Position numbers and translations under genes: made by a program. Shown one piece after another: positions 13,201 to 20,463 of a stretch of DNA of 64,000 nt. Within the stretch, counting starts at the first letter, position 1. The number at the start of each line of letters is the position of its first letter. The notes beneath the pieces are model-generated. The model made no database searches. It was given only the letters and a program-made list of their open reading frames with translations, and was not told the origin of the DNA. The DNA is from Chitinophaga niabensis (GTDB lineage: Bacteria; Bacteroidota; Bacteroidia; Chitinophagales; Chitinophagaceae), in the NCBI RefSeq assembly GCF_900129465.1, contig NZ_FSRA01000002.1:434001-498000 (forward strand), read 5' to 3'.

Positions 13201-16200
13201 GCATGTATAAGGTCCGTGATACTGGCGTTCACTGCATTGGATGGGCCTGTATTGCTAACGGACAAAGTATATGCAATAGCACCACCTGCATCTGCCTGTG
13301 CAGGGCCAGCTTTTGTAATAACAAGGCCGGGGGTGTTTTCAACAGTTGTAACATCTGAATCAGTTATTGCCGTGCCGCCCGGAGGTGTAACGGTAGCCAC
13401 ATTGGTGAGTACGCCGGTGAATGATGGCTGTACAATACCGTTTACGTGAATTTCAATAATATTACCAGTGCCTGCAGCAATATCTCCTGTTGTGCTGATG
13501 TTATTACCGCTACCTCCGTCAGGTAAGGCTCTTGCACTACCACGGGGGGATACATACCAGGTAACATTAGTGACTGCTGCGGGCACAACATCCGTTATCA
13601 CAACACCTGTTGCATCAGAAGGGCCGGCGTTGGTAACCTGTATAATATATTCGATAGGAGTACCTGCAGCAATGCTGCCTGATACAGGACCGGATTTCAC
13701 GACTGTGAGCCCCGTTTGTTTTAGTAAAGTAGTGAAGGTGGAATTTGAATTGCTAACAGGTTTGCCCGGAGGTGTTATGCTTGCTGTGTTCTGGATCACC
13801 CCTGCAGCACTTGCACTAATGGTTCCATTAACGGCTACTACAATAATATTAGCATTACCAACCGGCAGGCTGCCGGTAAAACTGATATTGTTGCCGGTAC
13901 CGCTGGCAACACTGGCAGTGGCAGCTCCCTGCGTACTTACCGTCCACGTAGTATTCTGAATAGACGCTGGTACTGCATCCGCAATCACCGCATTCACCAC
14001 ATTTGACGGGCCTGCATTCTGTATCACTATTTCATAATGGATAGCACCTCCTGCCACAGCACTTGATGGTGCTGTTTTGGAAATGCTGATATCATACTGC
14101 AGATCTGGTGTATCCGTATCTGTAGCAGTATTGTTAGCTGTATTATTTTCCGTGTAACCGGATGGTGCTGTTACGGTGGCTGTGTTCACAAGATTACCCG
14201 TAAAAGCCGGCGGCACTGCCATCGTGAACGTATACACGATAGTTCCATTCACGGGTATGTTCACCAATTGGCTGATGGCACCGGTTCCACTATTGGCCGG
14301 TACGGTAGCTCCACCTGAAACATTTGCACTCCACGATGCATTGGTGATACCTGCAGGAAGGAGATCACTCACCTGGGCACCTGCCACATCTGAAGGGCCC
14401 GTATTGGTAACATTGATGGTATAAATGGTATTTGTACCCGGTACGTAAGAAGTTTTACCATCCGTTTTGGTGATCTGCAGATCTATACTCCTGCTGGCGG
14501 GTGTGGTTACACTTCCGGTTGCCGGGGTTGGATCTGTGAAGTTTGGCGGAGGCGTTACATTCGCCGTGTTCACAATTGAATTGCCGGTGAATGAAGCACT
14601 GATATGGCCGGCAATAGTTAGTGTAATACTTTTACCCGGCGTGAATTGCACACCGGTCCAGCCACCGCTCACCGCATCAAATGTTCCTTCGCTGGCAGTA
14701 TAAGTATTTGCTGTAAATTCTGCGGGGAAGTTATCTTCCACCACAAACCTCTCAGAAGGAAGGATAGTAGAAGGTCCTGCATTGGTGATAGTGATAGTAT
14801 AGGTTAGATCAGCACCTGCTACCACTTGTGTGGGGTTAGATGTTTTGGTAACGGAGAGATCTGTTACCGGCGCTGTTACGGAAATAGTGACGGTGCCTTG
14901 TGAACAACCTCCTTTATTATCACACACCGTATAAACAAATACATCTGTACCTGTATAGCCAGGGCTTGGTGTATAGGTGAATGTACCATTTGCATTTAAC
15001 ACCAGCACTCCATGTGCAGGAGGCGTGAATGGCGTGGTGGTTACTGTTAGCGGATCATTTTCCGGATCAGTATCATTCGTTAATACGTTTCCGCTCACGG
15101 CTACATCCCTTACTGTAGTGTATTGATCATTATTGGCAACGGGCGGGTTATTTTGCACTATTCCTGTTACGGACGCATTGTTATTACCCGGTACAGGATC
15201 TGTTACACCGGCGGAAGCTGTAACACTGGCGCTGTTAGTGATAGTAGCACCTCCTGTTACACCGGCCCTCACAAAACCTTCTAACGTGATCACAATTTTA
15301 TTTCCCGGCGCAAAAGGTATGGTCCCCAAACAGTTAATGGTATTGCCTGTTCCGCTGGAAGGGCTTATCGTTACCCCGTTCCCGGTAGTTGCGGCATTCC
15401 ATGTATAGTTCTCTAACTGCCCCGGCTGATTGTCTGCAATAATAAATCCCTGTGCGTCTGAAGGGCCAAGGTTTTCTACCGTAATGGTATACACCACTTT
15501 TTTCCCGGTCTGATAAACACTGCCCGCATCTGATTTGGTGATCTTCAGATCGGTACTTTGTGTATAGGTTAATGTTACATCGTCTGCTGAAGATGCACAA
15601 TTTCCATTGCTGATGGTCCAGCGTAGAGTTGCAGTGGTATTAGGGTTGAGGGTTACATTACTGTTGGGCGCATTAGGGTTTGCAATATTGGCATTCCCTG
15701 TTACTACCGTCCAGGTGCCTGTACCAACAGCGGGTGTATTACCCGTCATCACAAAAGCACCGCTGTTGAACTGTGTTTTATCTGCGCCTGCATTTGCCAC
15801 GCTGGGTAATGCATTGATCAGCACTTTTACATTATCCGTACTTGCAGCGCAGGGCGAGTTGGTAACAGACCATACAAATTCATAAGTACCCGGTGCTAAA
15901 CCGGTGACCGTTGTAGTGGGGCTCGCCGGGTTTGTGAATACGGGAGTGGTTGGGCCGGAAAGCGAACTCCATGCACCTGCTCCTGCTGTTACTGCACCAG
16001 CGGCCATCGTTGTACTGGTTACATTGCACAAAGCCTGGTCAGGCCCTGCATTGGCGGTGGTAGGATTGGCTGCAACCGTCAGCTGCACATCATCAGACGA
16101 AGCGGTGCAGTTGCCATTAGTGATGGTCCAGCGAAAAACATAAGTGCCGGGGGTTAAACCTGTAATGCCTGTAGTAGCATTTGCAGGGCTGGTGATGTTG

Positions 16201-17852
16201 GCGGCGGGGCCACTCACTTTTGTCCATGTACCCGTTCCTGTTACGGGTGTATTACCGCCTAATGTGGCATTGGTTATATTACAAAGGTTCTGGTCCGTTC
16301 CTGCATTTGCTGTGGTAGGCAATGCATTCACTACAATTGTTACATCGTCTGTGCTTGGCGTACAGCCTCCATTTGAGATCGTCCAGCGGAAAGTATAAGT
16401 ACCGGGAGTTAATCCGGTAACAGTACTGGTAGCACTGGCAGTATTAGTGATTGTAGCAGAAGGGCCGCTTACTTTCGTCCAGGCACCGGTACCGGAAACT
16501 GCTGTATTTCCTGCCAGTGTAGCAGATGTTACGTTACAAAGATTTTGATCCGGGCCCGCTGCTGCTGTTGTTGGCAAAGCACTGATCACCACCTGTACTT
16601 CATCGAAATTGGAACCGCAGGGGGAATTTGTGATCGTCCATCTGAAAATATATGTACCCGGCGTAAGGCCTGTTACTGTTGTGTTTGCACTGGAGGGAGT
16701 GGTGATCACAGCCGCAGGGCCCGATTCCTTCGTCCAGGTACCTGTTCCTGTTCCGGCGGCAGGTGTATTACCTGCCAGTGTGGTGGTGGTTACATTACAT
16801 AAGTTCTGATCATTCCCCGCAGCGGCCGTGGCCGTGGTTTGCGTGATATTAACGGGAACACCTGTTGTAGTACTGCTGCATGGGCCGGATGTTACCACCC
16901 GCCTGTACCATGTTGTTTGTGTGATCAGGCCGGGGGTATAATTTTGTTGATTGTTCACACCTGCCGCCGCGCTAAAACCTGCAGTTGCGCTTGTGGTGCT
17001 CTGTTCCCACAAATAAGTATAAGAACCTGTAGCACCTGTTGGAGTGGTCCCTTGCAGTGTAGCAGGTTGTGTATTTGTACAAAGGGCCTGCGAAGGGGGC
17101 GTTACAAAATTATTCTGCACAGGTTGTGCCACTGTAGCCGTAAGGTATTTTACGCAACGGCTGTCGTCTTTCACTACTAATGAATAAGTACCGGGCGTAA
17201 GGTTATTAAAAACATTGCTGGTTTGAAAAGTTGCGCCGTTATCCTTGCTGTACTGTACATTGGTGCTGGTGTTGGTAGCTGTTACTGTGACAGATCCGGA
17301 GCTGCCTGTACAATCTGGTGTAGCCACTGCTGTTGCATTTAACGTACAACACTTGAAGGTAGCATTCCCCGAACCTGCCACCTTTGCCAGGTTTATATTG
17401 GTAGGCAGATTTCTGAAGTTGGTAATGATCAGTAAGTAAAATTCTCCTGCAGCCGCACCGGTGAACGTAATACTTTCATTGGCACTGGTGGAATAACTGC
17501 AGGACTCTACCGGTTGCGCATTGCCCAGCAGGTTTCCGCAGGCAGCCAGCATATTGCTAATGGAAGTATAGGGCCCGAGCAAGGCAAAGTCCACGTCAAT
17601 ATTGGCAGAATTCGTTTCACTGATGGTAGCATTTCCGCCGGTGGCCACCTCGAAAAACAAATAGGTAGGATTCGGTGTGGTAACAAGGCATCGTATTGTA
17701 CCCAGACTGGCGGTATTTGTTTTTGCAGGAAAATTAATGGTTTCACAAACCCGTTGCGGGTCAGAACAGGTAGATTGGGCCACTGCATACTGCGATAGCA
17801 GCATTAAAAACAAAACAATGAAAATGGCTCGGACAAAGTAGAAATTCCCCAT
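4209..17852 (-). CDS. Giant modular surface protein with about 28 DUF11 repeats and a T9SS type B sorting domain
   Basis: About 4547 residues from the ATG at 17852, which opens a signal peptide ending SQYAVAQ; an in-frame start at 17921 would add 23 residues before it. Domains in order are a Cys-containing N-terminal jelly-roll-like region, a SprB-repeat-like segment (YSKDNGATFQTSNVFNNLTPGTY), a region with an Ig-like look, five PKD-like repeats (AGPDQNLCNVT), one DUF11 repeat, one cadherin/Big_9-like domain (PPVANNDQYTT), about 27 more DUF11 repeats (core pattern KSGP, then AG, then YTLxVTNAGPSDA), and a gliding-motility-associated C-terminal domain (IPNTFTPNGDGRND, VYNRWGNIVYQS). That last domain is the type B T9SS sorting signal, so the protein should cross the outer membrane by T9SS and be displayed or released, with the PorP/SprF protein downstream as likely partner. 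An adhesin or gliding-type role is inference. The frame is intact for 13.6 kb. No catalytic domain was recognised. Confidence 0.88.
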   Translation of the reverse strand: MGNFYFVRAIFIVLFLMLLSQYAVAQSTCSDPQRVCETINFPAKTNTASLGTIRCLVTTPNPTYLFFEVATGGNATISETNSANIDVDFALLGPYTSISNMLAACGNLLGNAQPVESCSYSTSANESITFTGAAAGEFYLLIITNFRNLPTNINLAKVAGSGNATFKCCTLNATAVATPDCTGSSGSVTVTATNTSTNVQYSKDNGATFQTSNVFNNLTPGTYSLVVKDDSRCVKYLTATVAQPVQNNFVTPPSQALCTNTQPATLQGTTPTGATGSYTYLWEQSTTSATAGFSAAAGVNNQQNYTPGLITQTTWYRRVVTSGPCSSTTTGVPVNITQTTATAAAGNDQNLCNVTTTTLAGNTPAAGTGTGTWTKESGPAAVITTPSSANTTVTGLTPGTYIFRWTITNSPCGSNFDEVQVVISALPTTAAAGPDQNLCNVTSATLAGNTAVSGTGAWTKVSGPSATITNTASATSTVTGLTPGTYTFRWTISNGGCTPSTDDVTIVVNALPTTANAGTDQNLCNITNATLGGNTPVTGTGTWTKVSGPAANITSPANATTGITGLTPGTYVFRWTITNGNCTASSDDVQLTVAANPTTANAGPDQALCNVTSTTMAAGAVTAGAGAWSSLSGPTTPVFTNPASPTTTVTGLAPGTYEFVWSVTNSPCAASTDNVKVLINALPSVANAGADKTQFNSGAFVMTGNTPAVGTGTWTVVTGNANIANPNAPNSNVTLNPNTTATLRWTISNGNCASSADDVTLTYTQSTDLKITKSDAGSVYQTGKKVVYTITVENLGPSDAQGFIIADNQPGQLENYTWNAATTGNGVTISPSSGTGNTINCLGTIPFAPGNKIVITLEGFVRAGVTGGATITNSASVTASAGVTDPVPGNNNASVTGIVQNNPPVANNDQYTTVRDVAVSGNVLTNDTDPENDPLTVTTTPFTPPAHGVLVLNANGTFTYTPSPGYTGTDVFVYTVCDNKGGCSQGTVTISVTAPVTDLSVTKTSNPTQVVAGADLTYTITITNAGPSTILPSERFVVEDNFPAEFTANTYTASEGTFDAVSGGWTGVQFTPGKSITLTIAGHISASFTGNSIVNTANVTPPPNFTDPTPATGSVTTPASRSIDLQITKTDGKTSYVPGTNTIYTINVTNTGPSDVAGAQVSDLLPAGITNASWSANVSGGATVPANSGTGAISQLVNIPVNGTIVYTFTMAVPPAFTGNLVNTATVTAPSGYTENNTANNTATDTDTPDLQYDISISKTAPSSAVAGGAIHYEIVIQNAGPSNVVNAVIADAVPASIQNTTWTVSTQGAATASVASGTGNNISFTGSLPVGNANIIVVAVNGTISASAAGVIQNTASITPPGKPVSNSNSTFTTLLKQTGLTVVKSGPVSGSIAAGTPIEYIIQVTNAGPSDATGVVITDVVPAAVTNVTWYVSPRGSARALPDGGSGNNISTTGDIAAGTGNIIEIHVNGIVQPSFTGVLTNVATVTPPGGTAITDSDVTTVENTPGLVITKAGPAQADAGGAIAYTLSVSNTGPSNAVNASITDLIHADIENVQWTAAAGGAATIVSGATGTGNNVGLTVNIPAGSGNTVTVQITGKVKPGASGTAKNTASVQVTGQPAVTSNEVSTAIQNRPGITIIKTAADTVIAGEMITYFITVHNTGPSDAFNVVIRDTLAPQLQHIVLNTQHNGTADVSSDAVNGQIVDVRANIPAGSGNSVLIVITATVDPSYSGDIFNRATARLANGTDLPGAQVKTVVKSEPLIKITKSAPAEAIAGDNIVYVLTVTNEGHSDAPEVNIEDLIPADLTNVTWVATTAGRASVLSGATGTGNILRVRGVLPADPQGKIVVTITGKVNPAATADLANFATAMQPGQPAIHSDTTDTKLIFEPALQITKSAPASVSAGNAIAYTVIVSNHGLSDAQNITITDVLEAEIKNARWTATAANGATVLSGSAGSGSNVNVTGNIPAGTGTITININGTIDPAFKGVVTNTATATVSGQPPVSSNANTNATNTASVRVKKTGPVSIIAGNRLTYDFVITNDGPSDAKNILISDIIPAAILNPSWIATGFGSATVTSGGTGSGANMEVTGNIPFGSGNRILITVGGTADPAFEGSITNSATAKAEDQPLVHSDTVTTSIINKPNLSVFKLGSSSLAAGSKISYIVSVANSSPASNAKNVTITDVIPAQVKNATWSVVTSGNAQVLTGNSGSGNNVAITANIPSQPASDLTIYIDGVVDADFTGTLENYASVQVPGQPLLTSDTVKTLVTNEVAVQIVKSAPPKLAAGEQITYTLNITNDGPSNASNLQIRDTVPASITNVTWVATASGNAQITGTANGTGNIIGLTGSFPPGVANAVIVTITGVIQPGYTGAPIENRGYALPVGKAVVSDTAATIVETRPGINITKSGPASLKAGQPVTYNIRVTNAGPSDAIGLVIKDTIHAAIQNPAWTIVTSGAGTTVSSSSGTGNINVTGNLPAGNGNVMDITVTGKVDPSFSGTSIRNTAYAVPAGLPGVSSTVITNTTRSADLRISKSGPANATAGENITYTLEVTNGGPSNATNISIKDTVSTLLTNITWTAVANGNATVSAASGVGSVINLTGNLAADGSTIVVTINGTINPAAPNGVITNTARAIPPAGTTDFAEAISTVTTSVLRQADLVIVKSGPANRTAGESIAYKLVVTNKGLSDVTAAAIIDSLPADILNPVVTASQTGSASFVILPVVNNVVRVTGNIPAGTGNAITVNITGQVNPGSQPVAIRNTAKVLPPSDVTETVPETNSSTITTNITTDVGVLISKSGPASVNVKDPISYTIEVNNTGISNASPVKIADTIPAEITNVTWTVAVEGASTSATPLSGSGNIVGVIGTIQGMSTESSGRIIITVNGTVSTSAGLTITNTASAEFDGKKESTVVTSVNKSVDLQLNKTAPANIAAGQKIVYVLKLTNNGPADAIGAAVTDNVPVEIQNVTWKAAVTGGATVSASSGTGNNIAVTADVPANTGMVTFTIEGTIDPAYVGTLINTAEAQPAAGVTDPRPAKVSVATIVNKQTGFSVSKSGPSVVSAGLPVTYTLNVTNAGPSSATAVNITDLVPAQISNVTWSSAVSNGVVVTAHATGTGNQVALTANIPASGIVIVTIEGTADPLFNGTVSNVATAGNNDQTVTSDSLKTQISYSPTLEISKSGPGRINAGERINYVITLSNNGPSVAQNINVVDVIPTALLDVKWSAIASGNAAISGGNLTDQTGNVGFTATLPPGTANNIIITVNAQANPDLVGDIMNIARAIPGAGLPEIADTVVTNIRNVPTLRIEKAAPADVTSGSNLNYSFNVFNDGPSNAKNVTITDTLPARMQNVTWSAKGVGTATIVGGDLVNQTGHVNFVANLPAGTTNIISVTINGKTDPAFAGLLQNTAYAKPLGEALVTSNTTSTTLRSQPGLQIVKNGPQTASAGTGVSYMIELSNSGPSDAANIAVTDVIPAQLKNALWSATASGSATIAGGNIADRAGDVSFTASIPAGDGNRVKVAISGTLDAGDTSTVTNIATYTIPGEPPVSSTPVVTKITSDPGIELSKSAPDSIAAGNRIRYVIMVENAGPSNSGTINITDTVPGPIRGITWTATAAGAATIQGSTTGAGNLISLPVNIPAGTGNYIMLAIEGTVPPTFEGPLKNIARAKAGEVVLSQDSVNTLAYVSTNLNVVKTGPQVIAAGLPVHYIVNINNSGVSNATDVRIRDLVPPEIMNVQWTVTLLGNAQLINNSPASGTGNDIQLQAYIPAGTGNVVQLLVNGIADPGFTGTISNTAIAGNVNGDADTAVVSTSIIEDGRIVINKTGPLKISAGNTVSYNLSITNAGPSDLEDIDITDVVAAAITDVSWTTSTTGNALVTVGKTGAGNNVVIRGDIAGSAGNTIQVQITGKLNADATGTITNMAFVKKPDGSTVSSDTVTTQIEQEADLRIHKVAPDKEEAGTVMEYTVSLQNNGPANLKNMTVRDTVAPQLTNVTWTATATGNAQVGGTTTLSGTGNLVVFNADLAAGAANLIRLQITGTIDPSFIGNISNRAVAETVTGKRITSNIAETAIGRNANISITKTGKDNVINTDSMSYIITASNAGPSVADGAVITDRLPAAMSHINARVIGTTGNAGNVTLSVVNNLLSGTVETFPAGSSVRILVTGIVSGTGQMSNTASIAPPSRVQDTDTTDNKTPGVNTNITPQTKLKAAKEILTPAPYPVGSTIRYRLTVNNPGLLALNPVVFTDQLPARSKVSAPVITAPAKGTAVYDANTNQIRWTIGLMDGNTSAQMEYAMTIIDTGAISNKAVVAVPGTNGFTPAIPDSGLINVTSEYLANLKVVKELNTAAPYRIRDVVTFTITLTNAGPNKATRVVVEDVIAANLDVPRDIIVSAGATNYNPGTRRFVWTLDSLAANGTATLRFGIRINSGGSVTNTASGTSAEKDLVPGDNISVIPEQPITGEVVFIPNTFTPNGDGRNDKLVILDITKFPGSALVVYNRWGNIVYQSKDYQNQWDGSGLNEGTYYYTLELRTPTGIRVFKGWIELLR
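4212..4475 (-). other. T9SS type B C-terminal (CHU_C-like) sorting domain
   Basis: The last 85 or so residues of the giant protein. They begin VVFIPNTFTPNGDG and contain VYNRWG and the WDGSGLNEGTYYY turn, the diagnostic residues of the gliding-motility-associated C-terminal domain. This class of signal needs a PorP/SprF-type protein in the systems studied. Confidence 0.88.
4490..15565 (-). repeat. Array of about 28 DUF11 repeats, each about 115-130 codons
   Basis: Counted by eye from the recurring core (acidic or hydrophobic start, then K-S/T-G/A-P, AG, YxxxVxNxGPSxA, IxDxxPxxIxNxxW, SGxxGxGN, NxAxAxxP). One non-DUF11 domain at about 14875-15153 interrupts the block after the first copy. The copies are clearly homologous but diverged, and the last two before the sorting domain are the most divergent. 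The DNA is therefore a 370-bp-scale diverged tandem repeat. Confidence 0.85.
15570..16845 (-). repeat. Five PKD-like repeats of about 80-90 codons
   Basis: Four copies share AGxDQxLCNxT, GTGxW, SGP and GLxPGTYxFxW with only small differences. The fifth, at the 3' end in gene direction, has lost the Cys (AGADKTQFNS). The copies are closer to one another than the DUF11 repeats are, which suggests a more recent duplication. Confidence 0.75.
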
Positions 17853-18214
17853 GCATGAAGCGTTATAATGAATGATAGCGATGCTCCAATGCGGGGGCAT
17901 ACAGCTAGATTTAAATAACACTCTTTTGGAAGGCGCTTATAGGTTACGATACAGTAAGGAATGTGCTTATCTAATTGGGAGAAAAAACGGGTTAATTGCT
18001 TAGACGATAAAGAGCCTGTGTGTCACTGTTGGATTTAAAAATAAGTGTAGAAATTTATTTATCCAAAAAAATTATTTACTTGTAGCGATTAATATATATC
18101 AATAAAATATACAGTATTTACCTGTAGTATATATCCTACAAGGGTTGTAGCAAAAAAACGGGCTGTTCCAAAGATCAGGAACAGCCCGTTTTTTAAGTAT
18201 GTTGTTGTTTGCTT
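17853..18214. other. AT-rich gap between atpA and the giant gene
   Basis: This 362-bp stretch holds the atp operon terminator (18152-18194) and, beyond it, the presumed promoter region of the giant gene. The part from 18040 to 18130 is very AT-rich and contains two 13-bp near-identical direct repeats (TATTTACTTGTAG at 18073-18085 and TATTTACCTGTAG at 18115-18127) and an inverted repeat CTACAA-GGG-TTGTAG at 18136-18150. No TAnnTTTG element was found for the giant gene, and no small gene was seen. Confidence 0.5.
18152..18194 (-). terminator. Intrinsic terminator of the atp operon
   Basis: A 17-bp perfect stem (AAAAAACGGGCTGTTCC and its complement) with an 8-base loop. The stem includes runs of A and T at its base, so the minus-strand RNA ends in U's. 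It lies 20 bp after the atpA stop codon. Confidence 0.85.
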
Positions 18215-19792
18215 TTACGCAAATCTTGGTTTCAGTTCGTCTGCCAAAGCAACCATTTTTTTGATACCATCTTCCGGCAGGTTACCTTTTTTGAATTCAC
18301 CTAAAACATCAGGCAGTCTTACTTCCATTTCGTGTTGGAAAGCATCTTCGAAAGCTCTCACATTTTTCACGGGAATACCGCTGAGCAAACCATTGGTACC
18401 GAGGTAAATGATCGCTACTTGTTTTTCCACGGAGAATGGATTGAACTGTGCTTGTTTCAGGATTTCCACGTTACGTGCACCTTTCTCCAGAACGGATTTG
18501 GTTGCAGCATCGAGGTCACCACCGAATTTAGAGAAGGCTTCCATTTCACGATACATCGCCTGGTCCAGTTTCAGGGTACCGGATACTTTCTTCATGGATT
18601 TGATCTGCGCGTTACCACCTACACGGCTAACGGAGATACCTACGTTAATTGCGGGGCGGATACCTGCGTTGAACAGGTTATTTTCCAGGAAGATCTGACC
18701 ATCCGTGATGGAGATCACGTTGGTAGGGATGTATGCAGATACGTCGCCGGCTTGTGTTTCAATGATAGGCAAAGCTGTCAGGGAACCACCGCCTTTAACG
18801 AGGTGTTTGATAGAATCAGGGCAATCGTTCATTTGCTGAGCGATCTCATCCTTAGCGATGATCTTAGCTGCACGTTCCAGCAAACGGGAGTGCAAATAGA
18901 ATACGTCACCAGGATATGCTTCACGTCCCGGAGGGCGGCGGAGCAACAGGGAAACCTCACGGTAAGCTACGGCTTGTTTGGACAGATCATCATAAATGAT
19001 CAGCGCAGGACGGCCGGTATCACGGAAGAATTCACCGATCGCTGCACCTGCAAACGGAGCGTAGAACTGCAAAGGAGCAGGGTCAGCAGCAGAAGCCGAT
19101 ACGATAGTAGTGTAAGCCAGTGCACCATTTTCTTCCAGGGTTTTCATTACACCTGCAATAGTGGAAGCTTTCTGACCGATGGCTACATATATGCAATACA
19201 CTGGTTTACCAGCGTCGAAAAATTCTTTCTGATTGATGATGGCATCGATACAGATGGCAGTTTTACCTGTCTGACGGTCTCCGATCACCAGCTCACGTTG
19301 ACCACGGCCGATAGGGATCATTGCATCGATCGCTTTGATACCTGTTTGCAGTGGTTCTTTTACCGGCTCACGATAGATAACGCCCGGTGCTTTACGCTCC
19401 AGTGGCATTTCATACAGTTCACCTGTGATAGGGCCTTTACCATCGATAGGTTCGCCCAATGTGTTCACTACACGTCCAACCAGGCCTTCACCCACTTTAA
19501 TGGAAGCGATCTGTTTGGTACGGCGAACAATTGCACCTTCTTTAATTCCGGCAGAAGGACCCATCAATACCACACCCACGTTATCTTCCTCAAGGTTCAG
19601 AACGATAGCTTTGATACCATTCTCAAATTCTACCAGCTCACCGGAGCGCACGTTGTTCAATCCGTAAACGCGGGCGATACCATCACCCACCTGCAACACG
19701 GTACCTACTTCTTCCAGATCGGCAGAAGCGTTGAAGTTGCTGAGTTGCTGGCGTAATATCGCCGAAATTTCATCTGGCTTAATGTCAACCAT
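18215..19792 (-). CDS. atpA: F-type ATP synthase subunit alpha
   Basis: The non-catalytic nucleotide-binding subunit of the F1 head, 525 residues, the usual length. The N-terminal region (about residues 1-95) packs against delta. The P-loop GDRQTGKT is at residues 171-178, and the conserved SVSRVGG segment, carrying the Arg that reaches the catalytic site on beta, is in the last third. It is the last gene of atpB-E-F-H-A, 88 bp after atpH, and is followed by a strong terminator. The gamma gene, which follows atpA in many bacteria, is absent here. Confidence 0.98.
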   Translation of the reverse strand: MVDIKPDEISAILRQQLSNFNASADLEEVGTVLQVGDGIARVYGLNNVRSGELVEFENGIKAIVLNLEEDNVGVVLMGPSAGIKEGAIVRRTKQIASIKVGEGLVGRVVNTLGEPIDGKGPITGELYEMPLERKAPGVIYREPVKEPLQTGIKAIDAMIPIGRGQRELVIGDRQTGKTAICIDAIINQKEFFDAGKPVYCIYVAIGQKASTIAGVMKTLEENGALAYTTIVSASAADPAPLQFYAPFAGAAIGEFFRDTGRPALIIYDDLSKQAVAYREVSLLLRRPPGREAYPGDVFYLHSRLLERAAKIIAKDEIAQQMNDCPDSIKHLVKGGGSLTALPIIETQAGDVSAYIPTNVISITDGQIFLENNLFNAGIRPAINVGISVSRVGGNAQIKSMKKVSGTLKLDQAMYREMEAFSKFGGDLDAATKSVLEKGARNVEILKQAQFNPFSVEKQVAIIYLGTNGLLSGIPVKNVRAFEDAFQHEMEVRLPDVLGEFKKGNLPEDGIKKMVALADELKPRFA

Positions 19793-19880
19793 TTTTTATG
19801 CTTTTTAAAAGAGTCGTTAAGGTTTAAACTAAATATAACGACAACAGCTTTGCGATTACGCAGCGGCTGCTGTTAAGTAC

Positions 19881-20441
19881 TTATCTGATCTCAGGAATGT
19901 AAATGTTCTTGAGGAATTGTTTTTTGATATCCTTCAGGTCGCGCAGGATGGAAGCATCGAAGAGTTCGTTACCGGTTTCCAGTACAAATCCGCCAATGAT
20001 GTCCGGATTTACGGAAGTTTCGATCTCTACCTTACGCCCTGCGGAAGTTTCTACTTTCTCGCGGATCAGTGCCAGCAGGCCTGATTCCAAAGGAGTAGCA
20101 GTAGTGAGTTTCACACGGGTGATGTTCTTGAGTACATTATACTGTTCTTCAAATGCCGCCGCAATTTCATCCAGGATACCTTCACGGCCTTTCACTGTGA
20201 GCAGACGAATAAAACCGGAAGTGATGGCACTGATCTTACCATCCAGGATAGCGCCCAGGATCTTTACCTTTTTATCGGCTTTAATAACAGGGCTCCTCAG
20301 CAAAGCAACCACGTCTGCATTACTGCGGGTGATAGCTTTTAATAACAGCATATCGCTATGAACTGCTTCCAGTTGGTTCTTTTCAACCGCGAGGTCTATC
20401 AGTGATTTAGCGTATCTGCCTGCTAAACGGGGATTTTGCAT
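19881..20441 (-). CDS. atpH: F-type ATP synthase subunit delta
   Basis: The peripheral-stalk subunit joining the b dimer to the top of the F1 head; 186 residues, normal for the family. The N-terminal segment NPRLAGRYAKSLIDLAVEKNQ is the usual OSCP/delta start, and the conserved C-terminal part reads VNPDIIGGFVLETGN. It begins 22 bp after atpF, in line with one transcript. Confidence 0.95.
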   Translation of the reverse strand: MQNPRLAGRYAKSLIDLAVEKNQLEAVHSDMLLLKAITRSNADVVALLRSPVIKADKKVKILGAILDGKISAITSGFIRLLTVKGREGILDEIAAAFEEQYNVLKNITRVKLTTATPLESGLLALIREKVETSAGRKVEIETSVNPDIIGGFVLETGNELFDASILRDLKDIKKQFLKNIYIPEIR

Positions 20442-20463
20442 AATCTTTTATTCAGCCGGTTAA

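Noticed and set aside
4490..15565. Regularly spaced repeats that could suggest a CRISPR or satellite array
   Set aside because: The period is about 370 bp, the frame is open throughout, and the conserved residues are those of DUF11 domains. It is a coding repeat.
4314..17798. Many plus-strand open frames opposite the giant gene, some above 200 codons
   Set aside because: They arise from the repetitive, stop-poor antisense of DUF11 codons; they recur with the repeats and have no recognisable domain.
18332..19756. A 474-codon open frame on the plus strand opposite atpA
   Set aside because: It lies wholly opposite a highly conserved gene, its translation is rich in Cys, Phe and His without any domain, and it has no promoter element. 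It is a shadow frame.
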